A stretch of DNA of 64,000 bases from Lactobacillus pasteurii DSM 23907 = CRBIP 24.76 (GTDB lineage Bacteria; Bacillota; Bacilli; Lactobacillales; Lactobacillaceae): the NCBI RefSeq assembly GCF_000297025.1, contig NZ_CAKD01000023.1, positions 124,001 through 188,000 of the forward strand. The letters run 5' to 3'. Of the stretch, positions 1 to 7,053 are shown one piece after another. Positions within the stretch are counted from its first letter, which is position 1; each line of letters begins with the position of its first letter. Below the pieces are notes generated by a model that saw only the letters and a program-made list of their open reading frames with translations, had not been told where the DNA came from and did no database searches. The position numbers and the translations under genes are program-made.

Positions 1-469
1 CGAACAGGGCTCTTGATTCGTTAGTTGCATCGTTTGGCACTGCGATGGTTGCTCCATCAGGCAATTGACTCAACTTTTTGTACTTAACTGAATACAAGCG
101 AATTGGAGCGATGTAAGTTTCTCCAATTGGAGTTAAGTTAGCATGATTTGCCTCGTTCCAAGCATTCAAGAAAGCATAGTGCTGGAAAGAGTTAAGATCA
201 ATTTCGCCATCTTTTAAGGCTTTATTTGGTTGAGTATAATCAGTAAAGTTTTTTAATTTAATTGTAACGCCATACTTTTTCTTAGCAGTGGCAATCACAC
301 TATCCCAAATCTTTTCATCTGGTTTACTCAAGCCAACAACTCCCACTGTAACAACTTTAGCTGATGGGGATGACTGTGGCTGAGGTCCAAAACTGAACCA
401 ACCCGCAATTAAAATTAAAATTCCAATAATTGACCAAATTATGGTATTCCTTCTTCTTCTCCGACGCAT
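1..469 (-). CDS. metQ: MetQ/NlpA-family ABC transporter substrate-binding protein (3' part beyond left edge)
   Basis: Binding protein of a methionine-type ABC importer. About 156 N-terminal residues are visible; the rest lies beyond the left edge. After an Arg-rich start (MRRRRRR) there is one hydrophobic helix (about residues 10-27), a Ser/Pro linker, and a mature part opening VVTVGVVG. The family signature DLNSFQHYAFL is present. The start is ATG 469, with GGAGG seven bases upstream. The position where a lipobox would carry Cys reads LIAGW, so no lipidation Cys is visible and the helix probably stays as an uncleaved anchor (inference). It follows a T-box leader whose candidate specifiers read AUG, which supports methionine as ligand. 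A di- or tripeptide-binding paralogue is possible but less likely. Confidence 0.85.
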   Translation of the reverse strand, partial: MRRRRRRNTIIWSIIGILILIAGWFSFGPQPQSSPSAKVVTVGVVGLSKPDEKIWDSVIATAKKKYGVTIKLKNFTDYTQPNKALKDGEIDLNSFQHYAFLNAWNEANHANLTPIGETYIAPIRLYSVKYKKLSQLPDGATIAVPNDATNESRALF

Positions 470-500
470 ATGTTTAACCTCCAGAATACTAAATATAAGC

Positions 501-752
501 AAAAAAGCACTCATCCTAAAAGGACGAGTGCTCGTGTTACCACCTTTATTTCACTACTTACTTGCATAAGTAGCCTCTGCGACTATCAATCAATAGTCTG
601 TTTGTTTAACGGAAACAACCCCGTTGCTGGCTAAATGTCACCAACAATGATCATTCCAAGCCCATATTCATCAGCGTCTTCTGATTAACTCTCACCATAT
701 GTTAACTCTCTTTGACAGAAAACTAGCTGACTACTCTGCTCTTCTAGATCTG
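501..752 (-). promoter_or_regulatory. T-box riboswitch, probably methionine-specific
   Basis: Leader of the metQ-like gene. Read on the minus strand it has the AGAGUAGUC (AGTA-box) segment, a GGUGAGAG stem I segment, and the T-box core AAAGGUGGUAACACG. It ends with a terminator (533-501) whose 5' arm GAGCACUCGUCC pairs with GGAUGAGUGC before six U. The 3' strand of stem I carries AUG triplets (CUGAUGAAUAUGG, GGAAUGAUC), so any plausible specifier there reads Met. Uncharged tRNA-Met would favour antitermination, as known for the family. The fold was done by eye. Confidence 0.9.
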
Positions 753-771
753 AAATATTTATCTTGCAACT

Positions 772-800
772 AATTTATCATCACTATCTAATATTGTCAA
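772..800 (-). promoter_or_regulatory. Promoter of the T-box/metQ transcript, overlapping the dfrA 3' end
   Basis: TTGACA (800-795), a 17-base spacer and TAAATT (777-772) on the minus strand. The -35 box lies inside the last codons of dfrA, so metQ can be transcribed separately from thyA-dfrA. No terminator separates dfrA from the T-box, so read-through transcripts would also meet the riboswitch. Confidence 0.7.
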
Positions 801-1302
801 ACTGTTTTTTTGAAAAAGTTAAAAATTTATAGTTGTACGAATTTCGGTCGTCTTTTGCAAAAGACTTAGACTTGATTAATTCGAATTTCTCCCAGTCTAA
901 GTCTGGCATATAAGTATCGGCTGCAAATTCGCCGTCGATTTTGGTCATTTCTAGGCAGTCTACTTGATCACAGAGCAACTTAAATAGTGATACGCCACCA
1001 ATTACCATGATAGACTCTGCTTGATGTTCATCTAGATAAGCTGATAATTGCGGTAAATCAAAGAATTCAACTTGTGAGTTGTCCGCAAACTGGCTATCTT
1101 GCTTTTTCTCATGAGTTAAAACCAGATGCCTTCTTCCTGGCAAAAGGCCCGGCAAAGAATCAAAAGTTCCCTTGCCCATTAGCATCTCATGCCCCATGGT
1201 CAATTCTTTAAAATGCTTCAAATCTGCCGGCAAGTGCCATGGCAAGTGACCTTGATAGCCTATTTCATGATTTTTTCCTTCAGTCCAAACATATGTAAGC
1301 AT
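784..1302 (-). CDS. dfrA: Dihydrofolate reductase
   Basis: NADPH-dependent reduction of dihydrofolate to tetrahydrofolate, the cytosolic step that recycles the cofactor consumed by ThyA. At 172 residues it is of usual length. The substrate-site motif GHLPWHLPADLKHF places the conserved acidic residue at Asp27. The NADPH-binding stretch MGKGTFDSLPGLLPGRRHLVLT and the later VIGGVSLF glycine motif are present. It starts nine bases after the thyA stop, so the two are co-transcribed as the usual thymidylate-cycle pair. Nothing suggests an acquired trimethoprim-resistant enzyme. Confidence 0.97.
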   Translation of the reverse strand: MLTYVWTEGKNHEIGYQGHLPWHLPADLKHFKELTMGHEMLMGKGTFDSLPGLLPGRRHLVLTHEKKQDSQFADNSQVEFFDLPQLSAYLDEHQAESIMVIGGVSLFKLLCDQVDCLEMTKIDGEFAADTYMPDLDWEKFELIKSKSFAKDDRNSYNYKFLTFSKKQFDNIR

Positions 1303-1311
1303 AATTTTCCC

Positions 1312-2268
1312 CTAAACTGCAACTGGAGCTTTAATAACTCCATGGTGTTGATAATCCTTGACCTTGATATCGGTCATCTCATAGTCGTTGATATCCTTCT
1401 TGGCTGGATTAAGCCATAGACTTGGACTGTCGTATGGTTTTCTAGACAACAATTCCTCAACTTGATTAAAGTGATTTTTGTAAATATGAGCGTCCCCGAT
1501 AGTGTGAATAAATTCGCCAACTTCAAGGTTGCATTCCTTGGCAATCAAACTGAGCAATAAGGAATAACTAGCAATATTGAATGGTACGCCCAAAAACATA
1601 TCGCCTGATCGTTGATAAAGCTGCAAACTCAAATGATTGTCAGCTACATAAAACTGAAATAGCACATGACATGGTGGAAGCGCACTGGTTGGCACATCTT
1701 CTGGGTTCCAGGCCGTCACAATCATCCGCCGAGAATCAGGATGGTGCTTGATTTGATCGATTACTTGGGCAATTTGATCAATAAAGCTGCCTTCACGCTT
1801 TTGCCAGCGACGCCATTGTGCACCGTAGACATCCCCTAAATTGCCATATTTTTGGGCAAAGTCATCATCTTCCAAGATCTTTTGAGTAAATTGGTCTAAC
1901 TCTTGCTTATATTGCTCCTTAAATTCCGGATCAGCCTGACTTCTCAAACCAAAATCAGTCATATCAGGACCTTGATATTCATCGCTTTCAATCCAATTCT
2001 TAAAAGCCCATTCATCCCAAATGTGGTTATTATGCTCTAGCAAAAATTTGATATTGGTATCTCCGCGCAAGAACCAAAGCAATTCGCTTTTGATCAAACC
2101 AAAAGGCACCTTCTTAGTGGTAAGCAATGGGAAGCCTTGACTTAAATCAAAGCGCATTTGCGCACCAAAAAGACTTCTAGTTCCTGTACCTGTCCGGTCT
2201 GACTTGTCATTGCCTTCAGTCATAATCTTCTTTAGCAAATCTAAATATGCTTGTTCTAAAACTGCCAT
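1312..2268 (-). CDS. thyA: Thymidylate synthase
   Basis: Methylates dUMP to dTMP using 5,10-methylene-tetrahydrofolate and leaves dihydrofolate for the adjacent DfrA. The 318 residues include the catalytic Cys motif [12 protein letters not shown] (about residue 200), the [16 protein letters not shown] dUMP-binding stretch and the C-terminal MAPVAV-like end (IKAPVAV). Between about residues 88 and 140 it has the long insertion (from [14 protein letters not shown] onward) typical of the L. casei-type enzyme and absent from the short E. coli form. ATG 2268 follows AAAGGAG. First gene of a thyA-dfrA operon. Confidence 0.98.
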   Translation of the reverse strand: MAVLEQAYLDLLKKIMTEGNDKSDRTGTGTRSLFGAQMRFDLSQGFPLLTTKKVPFGLIKSELLWFLRGDTNIKFLLEHNNHIWDEWAFKNWIESDEYQGPDMTDFGLRSQADPEFKEQYKQELDQFTQKILEDDDFAQKYGNLGDVYGAQWRRWQKREGSFIDQIAQVIDQIKHHPDSRRMIVTAWNPEDVPTSALPPCHVLFQFYVADNHLSLQLYQRSGDMFLGVPFNIASYSLLLSLIAKECNLEVGEFIHTIGDAHIYKNHFNQVEELLSRKPYDSPSLWLNPAKKDINDYEMTDIKVKDYQHHGVIKAPVAV

Positions 2269-2451
2269 AATTGCTCCTTTTCTTCTAACCAGTTCAGTTT
2301 AACACAAGATATTGTTATTTAATAGAGTGCTATTACCATATTTTGTGTAAAAAGGAAACTAAGTACTTTGACAATGATATGGTAGACAGTCACTTAGTCA
2401 ATAATTTCTGTTAGCATAATTTCATTGGCTAAGTCTAAGTTGTTCCAAGTG

Positions 2452-2491
2452 AAAAAATAAAAGCATTGTCCTGGACCGACAATGCTTTTTT
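2452..2491. terminator. Bidirectional Rho-independent terminator upstream of thyA
   Basis: AGCATTGTC (2462-2470) pairs perfectly with GACAATGCT (2478-2486), with T runs on both sides. On the minus strand it lies between a possible promoter (2558-2531) and thyA. Confidence 0.85.
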
Positions 2492-2524
2492 GGTGTGTTC
2501 ATCTAAGAATTCATTTTAGTTGCT
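2455..2524 (-). ncRNA. Candidate short RNA or attenuated thyA leader (about 70 nt)
   Basis: On the minus strand TTTACT (2558-2553), a 16-base spacer and TATGAT (2536-2531) predict a start near 2524. A strong terminator ends about 70 bases later at 2491-2455. No usable reading frame is present (only ATG-Asn-Ser-stop). The product would be a small RNA, or the 5' part of a thyA leader ended by attenuation. The rest of the 2269-2705 gap (2269-2451) shows no gene I can support. Confidence 0.3.
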
Positions 2525-2602
2525 ACAGATATCATAGCATACCCTGACTAAAAGTAAAGGGAAATGATTGCTTTGAGTCTTGGCATACCTGATCTTTATA
2601 CA

Positions 2603-2632
2603 TAAAAAAGCTTGGTAAACCCAAGCTTTTTA
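2603..2632 (-). terminator. Terminator of tRNA-Ser
   Basis: AGCTTGG (2609-2615) pairs with CCAAGCT (2621-2627), with A/T runs on both sides. On the minus strand it follows the tRNA by about 70 bases and ends in TTTTTT. Confidence 0.8.
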
Positions 2633-2705
2633 TTGGTAGATGACAAATGGGTGACATAGTTAAGATAAAGCTTTGATATATTAACATTTTCAACCCATAT
2701 TTTAA

Positions 2706-2793
2706 GGAGAGTACAGGATTTGAACCTGCGCGCCGGTTATAAGCCAGTTCGCCGGATTTCGAGTCCGGTGCATTACCACTCTGCCAACTCTCC
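2706..2793 (-). tRNA. tRNA-Ser (anticodon CGA)
   Basis: Read on the minus strand: acceptor GGAGAGT pairs with ACTCTCC, the anticodon stem CCGGA/TCCGG carries loop CTCGAAA (anticodon CGA, codon UCG), and a long class II variable arm (CTGG/CCGG) follows. The T arm is GCAGG-TTCAAAT-CCTGT. CCA is not encoded. The discriminator position appears to be T, whereas G is usual for tRNA-Ser. Confidence 0.96.
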
Positions 2794-2805
2794 ATAACCT
2801 AGCTT

Positions 2806-2834
2806 ATTATAGCAATAATTCTCGTATCATACAA
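2806..2834 (-). promoter_or_regulatory. tRNA-Ser promoter
   Basis: TTGTAT (2834-2829), 17-base spacer, TATAAT (2811-2806), directly upstream of the tRNA on the minus strand. Confidence 0.75.
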
Positions 2835-2850
2835 TATAGTTTTGCTATTT

Positions 2851-3399
2851 TCAGACTTTTAACATAGTAGCTAAATAGATCCAATATAGTGACATCAAGA
2901 TAATGCCAAAATAAGCCACTGATGCTAGAAGCTTTTCAAACCAGCCACCCACTTTATAATGAAGTAGCGGTTTGCCCGTGCGTTTAACCAGTGGCGCCAG
3001 CCAATTAACCCCTTGATTGCTGAAACTATCTTCAACCAGATGCAACAGATATCCAATGACAAGCCCCAGCCAGATGCATCCCCAATAATTATGAATAATG
3101 TTTGGCTCTATTTTAAAAGGATAAAGGTGATTCATCCCCCAATAAAGAGCATAGGAAAAAACGCCCCACCCGAGCAATGAATGTGTAATCCCGCGGTGCC
3201 TCAAAAATAAGCTAAAATTTATGATTGATTTTCGAGAAGCTGAACTGTTGTATTCATCGAGATCAGGCAAAGATGCTCCAATCGCTGTCGCTACCAAAAG
3301 TAGAACATTAGCAACTGGATTTTTCAAAATTAAGTTAGTCGACAATAAGCCCAATTCTACAATTGCTACACTACAAATTCGGTGCGAGCGTCCAAGCAT
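2851..3399 (-). CDS. YdjM-like membrane-bound metal-dependent hydrolase family protein
   Basis: 182-residue membrane protein. The pattern HR near the N terminus (GRSHR), SLPDLDEYNS, FLRHRGITHSLLG and HLVEDSFSNQGVNWLAP matches the YdjM/DUF457 family. Its conserved His/Asp residues are thought to bind metal; the natural substrate is unknown. Four to five hydrophobic segments are visible (about 25-40, 75-90, 105-125, 155-177). ATG 3399 follows GAGGGGG. The gene is single; the next gene upstream is divergent and encodes a PAP2 phosphatase. Some relatives are linked to membrane or SOS functions, but nothing here points to that. Confidence 0.85.
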   Translation of the reverse strand: MLGRSHRICSVAIVELGLLSTNLILKNPVANVLLLVATAIGASLPDLDEYNSSASRKSIINFSLFLRHRGITHSLLGWGVFSYALYWGMNHLYPFKIEPNIIHNYWGCIWLGLVIGYLLHLVEDSFSNQGVNWLAPLVKRTGKPLLHYKVGGWFEKLLASVAYFGIILMSLYWIYLATMLKV

Positions 3400-3577
3400 C
3401 TTTATCCCCCTCTTTTCTAGATCTTTTTACTATATTGTATCATACAATTGCTATTAGCACGCGATTTGCTAGGACTGACGAGAATAATTATTAAGTTTTG
3501 CTCAAGAACAGAATCTAACCTGCAAATTCTTGTTACAATAGTAGAAGTGAAAGTAATTGAAGTAAAGGTTGAACTAA

Positions 3578-4144
3578 ATGAACTTAAGTATTTTCTTATC
3601 TGCATCCCTTACCTTGGCTTTTTTAATCTTCAATGTAAAAAATTCTGAGCGATTCAATATCATCGATGATCGACTTCATCAACGACTCATTCGCAATCGT
3701 GATGGCTTTAGCTGGCAAGTGGTAGCCTTTTTAAATGATCCAAAACTAATGGTAGTCTGGGCAGTTTTGCTCGCTAGCACCTTGATCGATCAAAATAAAT
3801 ATCAAACAGCACTTTGGGTGCTTGCTACCTTAGGTGGGACAGATTTAGCAGGAATTATTCTTAAAAAATTGGTACGCAGACACAGACCAGACCTCCATTC
3901 AGATATGGAAAATGGCTACAGCTTCCCAAGTGGACACGTTCTTGGAGCTACTTCAATGGCCTTGATTTTAGTCCATCTATTTGGTGCAAAAATGGGAACA
4001 GGCTTTGTTATTGGGCTATTAGTCATCTGGCTAATGGTGGTTATTTCTAGACTAAGCTTGAAGGCTCACTACCCTTCTGACATCCTAGCTGCAACAAGTC
4101 TGGCGATCATCTGCTTCTCAATCACCCAGCAAGTATTTTTGTAA
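3578..4144 (+). CDS. PAP2-family membrane phosphatase
   Basis: 188-residue membrane phosphatase of the phosphatidic acid phosphatase type 2 superfamily. It probably acts on a lipid phosphate such as undecaprenyl-PP, phosphatidic acid or PG-phosphate at the outer face. The three catalytic blocks are intact: KKLVRRHRP (about 96-104), the PSGH motif (117-120, His120), and SRLSLKAHYPSD (157-168, Arg158 and nucleophile His164). About five or six membrane helices can be seen. ATG 3578 has AAAGG upstream. It is transcribed alone and ends at a clear terminator. Confidence 0.92.
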   Translation: MNLSIFLSASLTLAFLIFNVKNSERFNIIDDRLHQRLIRNRDGFSWQVVAFLNDPKLMVVWAVLLASTLIDQNKYQTALWVLATLGGTDLAGIILKKLVRRHRPDLHSDMENGYSFPSGHVLGATSMALILVHLFGAKMGTGFVIGLLVIWLMVVISRLSLKAHYPSDILAATSLAIICFSITQQVFL

Positions 4145-4149
4145 AAATG

Positions 4150-4188
4150 AAGTCTTACAGTTGTAGTTACAGCTGTAGGGCTTTTTAA
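4150..4188 (+). terminator. Terminator after the PAP2 gene
   Basis: AGTCTTACAG (4151-4160) pairs with CTGTAGGGCT (4173-4182), including G-T pairs, followed by TTTTT. Confidence 0.85.
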
Positions 4189-4309
4189 TTTTCTATATTA
4201 TTGAATTTATACATAATATTTGATCAATGATTCGATTAAGATTGTCCTTAATTTTGGGATGCAATATTTTATAGAATATAGATTTAACCCCAGAATGGAG
4301 GTAGGAATC

Positions 4310-4537
4310 ATGGTAAAATACAAGTGGTTAGAAAAAGAGCTTAGAGCAATGGATCCAGCTAAATTAAAAGAGTTAAGACGTGGCTGGATGAAGGAAAATA
4401 TTGAAGTATTTATTCGCACGGGTAGTCCTGAATAAATTATTTTTAAGCAAACTAAGTTTTTCTATGGTCGTACATTTTCAGACGATGAAATCGAAAAATA
4501 TATTGCAGAGGTTCAAAGAGATTTACAAGAAGCATAA
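4310..4537 (+). pseudogene. Small charged protein gene interrupted by an in-frame stop
   Basis: A GGAGG site precedes ATG 4310. The frame gives 41 residues (MVKYKWLEKELRAM... ending FIRTGSPE) and stops at TAA 4433-4435. Reading on in the same frame gives another 33 plausible residues (IIFKQTKFFYGRTFSDDEIE... ending RDLQEA) before TAA 4535-4537 and a terminator. The second half has protein-like composition and ends exactly before the terminator. The likely ancestor is therefore a 75-residue soluble helical protein, now cut by a nonsense change. Family not recognised. A functional 41-residue product cannot be excluded. Confidence 0.6.
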
Positions 4538-4543
4538 TTTACT

Positions 4544-4577
4544 AAAAGACGAGAGCCCTCTCGCCTTTTATTTTTTC
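4544..4577 (+). terminator. Terminator after the interrupted small gene
   Basis: AAAGACGAGAG and CTCTCGCCTTT form a short hairpin followed by a T-rich tract (TTTTATTTTTT). Confidence 0.8.
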
Positions 4578-4637
4578 CATTTATTGTTTGACCAGTAAAT
4601 GTATAAGAACACACCAGTTATACTATACTCGAATTAT

Positions 4638-4653
4638 AAGAAAGCGTTTTCTT
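4638..4653. promoter_or_regulatory. cre-like site upstream of a pseudogene
   Basis: AAGAAAGCGTTTTCTT is a near-perfect palindrome. It matches the catabolite-responsive-element pattern WTGNAANCGNWNNCW except for one base (A for the first T). It precedes the decayed gene at 4675-5060, so it is probably a relic of CcpA control. Confidence 0.5.
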
Positions 4654-4674
4654 AGATATTTGATATTTTACATA

Positions 4675-5060
4675 GAAAGTGGAAAAATGCACGGCTCTGG
4701 TGTTAACGAAGCTGTAGTTTCTGAAGAATCCGTCAAAGAATTCATCGCCGCTGGAGCTGATGTAATTTTGGTTCCTGCAGTTGGTACGGTGCCTGGTTTT
4801 ACCAAATCAGACTTAATCAGCTCGCTCATAGCCGCAACGCTTTAGTAATGTCGACGATTGGTACCAGTCAAGAAGGTAGCGGCAGCCGAATTATTGAAGA
4901 TATTGCGCTTAGAAATAAGACTTGCGGAGTTGATATTCAACATATCGGGGATGTTGCTTGGGGTATTCAATCACCATTTGAAAATATCTATCCTCTAAGT
5001 CGAGCTATCCGCGGAGAACGTCATACTATTTCGAGAATGGCGCGTTCGATTAATCGTTAA
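4675..5060 (+). pseudogene. Remnant of a TIM-barrel-like conserved protein (often annotated haloacid dehalogenase-like hydrolase / DUF7916)
   Basis: Only the C-terminal third remains. Frame 1 (4675 to about 4820) reads SGKMHGSGVNEAVVSEESV... and AAGADVILVPAVGTVPGFT. The match then continues one frame over (about 4818-5060) with AHSRNALVMSTIGTSQEGSG, CGVDIQHIGDVAW and RGERHTISRMARSINR. Joining the two needs a one-base deletion near 4815-4825. I remember intact relatives as about 300 residues, with AGKMH, GTVPG, IGTSQEG and a C-terminal IRGKRHTYRRMARSI. So roughly the first 170 residues are missing and the rest is frameshifted. Ancestral function is uncertain; relatives often sit near sugar-uptake genes. 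Confidence 0.75.
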
Positions 5061-5065
5061 AATCA

Positions 5066-5117
5066 AAAAGGTCCTACTAAATCTTGGTATTAAACCTTGA
5101 TTTAATAGGACTTTTGT
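5066..5117. terminator. Bidirectional terminator between the pseudogene and the YitT gene
   Basis: AGGTCCTACTAAATC pairs with GATTTAATAGGACTT across a loop containing TTGGTATTAAACCTT, with A/T runs on each side. It serves both convergent transcripts. Confidence 0.8.
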
Positions 5118-5134
5118 TTTTGGTAAAAATCTAA

Positions 5135-5965
5135 CTAAATTCCCCAACGACCACCATGAACTTTCATTACCCGAGAAGAAATAATAAACGCATCAGGATC
5201 GATTTGATGTATCTGGGCGATCAATTGGGCATATTCCTGCCGATCAACAATTAAGAGAATTGCTTCCTTTTTCTCTTGAGTGTAGCCGCCAACAAAGTTG
5301 TAAAGCGTTAATCCTTGATAATTGGCAAGCAAAAATTCTTTAATTTCAGCATGATATTGATTGGATAATATTTCCACTTGATACTTTAAATCAAGCCCTG
5401 CTTCAGTGGCTTGCATAACCAAAGTAGTTATTAACTGAGAAAAAGCTGCCATCAAGAATGCTTCCATCCCCGAAACGAACACATTCATGACAATAATCGA
5501 CATATCAATGACTAATAAAGAGATCGTAGGATTGATGAAGAAGTATTTTTTCAAAATCATCGGCGGCACTGTTGTTCCACCTGCAGAGTAGTTAATCCGA
5601 TATAAAAGCGATACCCCCACTCCATATAAACACCCTGCGATAATAACCGCTAAGAGTGAATTGTTAGTTAGTTTAAAGCTAGGCGTAATTGCCATTAAGA
5701 CTGGAAGAAGAAAGCTGCCAATGATGATTCGTTTCACTTGTGCTTTCCCTAAGAAAATCCAGGCCAGAATGACCATGATTACGTTAATCACTAAAACAGA
5801 AATTGCGGTCGGAATTTTTAAAATTGCTTCCAGCAAAATTGCAATACCTGTTCCGCCACCTACTGCAATATTAATCGGGGCATAGAAGAAGTTAACGGCA
5901 ATTGCAATCAACTCGGTTGCAACCACTAATAACAAGTAACGATAAATAGTTTTTTCCTTTTTCAA
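5135..5965 (-). CDS. YitT-family membrane protein (DUF161 + DUF2179)
   Basis: 276 residues. The N-terminal two-thirds holds five or six hydrophobic helices with the family motif GGGTGIAILLEAI and the second repeat INYSAGGTTVPPMILKK. The C-terminal 60-70 residues form the soluble DUF2179 domain (KEAILLIVDRQEYAQLI, ending ARG-like VMKVHGGRWGI). The role of YitT proteins is not established. I prefer the TTG start at 5965, because AAGGAG lies eight bases before it and the product begins MKKEKTIYR. An upstream TTG at 5983 overlaps that site. Single gene downstream of the LysR gene in the same orientation. Confidence 0.88.
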   Translation of the reverse strand: MKKEKTIYRYLLLVVATELIAIAVNFFYAPINIAVGGGTGIAILLEAILKIPTAISVLVINVIMVILAWIFLGKAQVKRIIIGSFLLPVLMAITPSFKLTNNSLLAVIIAGCLYGVGVSLLYRINYSAGGTTVPPMILKKYFFINPTISLLVIDMSIIVMNVFVSGMEAFLMAAFSQLITTLVMQATEAGLDLKYQVEILSNQYHAEIKEFLLANYQGLTLYNFVGGYTQEKKEAILLIVDRQEYAQLIAQIHQIDPDAFIISSRVMKVHGGRWGI

Positions 5966-6036
5966 ATTCTGTGCTCCTTTCAACTTTACATAAAACTATT
6001 ATATCGTTACTTAATTAATTATTTCTAATATTTTGC

Positions 6037-6936
6037 CTAAAATAGCGTATTTTGACAAATGTCTTGCTTAATTAACCTGATTAAATCATCCAGTCTTTGT
6101 TTTTGATTATTGCGGGATGCTAATAAAACTAGTTCAACTTCAGCTTGCCAATTTAATGGAACATATTCTAAATAGTCCTCAAGCTGATGATACAAACAAT
6201 ATAACCCTAAGGCGATTCCCTGCTCTGATTTAATCAGCATATTTAAAGCAGAGATGTCATTGGCATAAATTATCTTTGTATCTTGAATATTATTTTTAAT
6301 TTTGTTTTGCAAGGTAATCAAATCAATTGCTGCCCAAGTATTATCTAAAAATAGCAGACTCTGTCCTGAAAGATCTTCAATGTTTAGCTGTTTTTTGCTA
6401 GCCAACGTATTATTTTTAGGAACGATAGCTTTGAATTGCTCAGAAAACAAGACAGTTTTTCGCATTCCAGGTAAATCTTCTGCATCCCTACCCGTGGTAA
6501 TCACTAAATCAACCCGATTATCCAGCAAATCATGCTTAAAATCATTATGATTCAAATTGCGCAAAACTATTTCTGTATCAGGGTATAAATTCTTAAATTT
6601 TCTGATCCATTTGGGTAAAAATATGTCATTAAATGGTGTATACGAATAACCAATGATTAGTTGATGCTGCTTCTCTTCGCTTTTACGCTGAACAGATTGA
6701 ATTGCCGAATAATAACTATTAATCAAGGGTTTGATTTCTTTATAAAAATTCTTTCCATCCTCAGTTACATTGACAAATCTCTTATTCCGATTAAATAGCT
6801 TAACCCCTATTTCATCTTCCAAAGCTTTAATGTCATGAGTAACTGTTGGTTGAGTTACATGAACTGCTTCAGCAGTTTTAGTATAATTTCTTGTTTCTAC
6901 CAGATTGATAAATACTTCGAGTTTCTTAATGTCCAT
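6037..6936 (-). CDS. LysR-family transcriptional regulator
   Basis: 299 residues. The N-terminal winged helix-turn-helix (about 1-60: MDIKKLEVFINLVETRNYTK, TAEAVHVTQPTVTHDIKALE) is followed by a LysR substrate-binding domain (about 88-290). It is divergent from the FMN/FAD reductase gene with 117 bases between the starts. In LysR systems this layout usually means control of the divergent gene in response to its substrate or product (inference). ATG 6936 has only a weak ribosome site (AAAGA), as is common for regulators. Confidence 0.92.
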   Translation of the reverse strand: MDIKKLEVFINLVETRNYTKTAEAVHVTQPTVTHDIKALEDEIGVKLFNRNKRFVNVTEDGKNFYKEIKPLINSYYSAIQSVQRKSEEKQHQLIIGYSYTPFNDIFLPKWIRKFKNLYPDTEIVLRNLNHNDFKHDLLDNRVDLVITTGRDAEDLPGMRKTVLFSEQFKAIVPKNNTLASKKQLNIEDLSGQSLLFLDNTWAAIDLITLQNKIKNNIQDTKIIYANDISALNMLIKSEQGIALGLYCLYHQLEDYLEYVPLNWQAEVELVLLASRNNQKQRLDDLIRLIKQDICQNTLF

Positions 6937-6998
6937 CTTTATTAATTATTTCTATTATTAATAACTGATATAAATTTCTCTTATAAGTATAAATCATC

Positions 6999-7004
6999 TA
7001 TAAT
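6999..7004 (+). promoter_or_regulatory. -10 box of the reductase promoter
   Basis: TATAAT at 6999-7004 in the LysR-reductase intergenic region. The -35 region (around 6976-6982, TTCTCTT) is a poor match, as expected for an activator-dependent promoter. The surrounding ATAAATTTCTCTTATAA is an imperfect dyad that could hold LysR. Confidence 0.55.
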
Positions 7005-7008
7005 TAAT

Positions 7009-7023
7009 TTGTAAACGATTGCA
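7009..7023. promoter_or_regulatory. cre site (CcpA operator)
   Basis: TTGTAAACGATTGCA matches WTGNAANCGNWNNCW at every fixed position. It begins five bases after the -10 box and covers the expected transcription start, a placement typical of catabolite repression. Confidence 0.75.
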
Positions 7024-7053
7024 GAAGATTCACATTGAGAGAAAGGTAATATT

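Noticed and set aside
2269-2451. Possible coding tail on the minus strand (NNLDLANEIMLTEIID then stop)
   Set aside because: Short and protein-like by chance; no start, ribosome site or recognisable family, and the terminator lies just upstream of it.
4401-4598. A 65-residue open frame
   Set aside because: It overlaps the small gene in another frame, lacks a ribosome site and runs through the terminator at 4544-4577.
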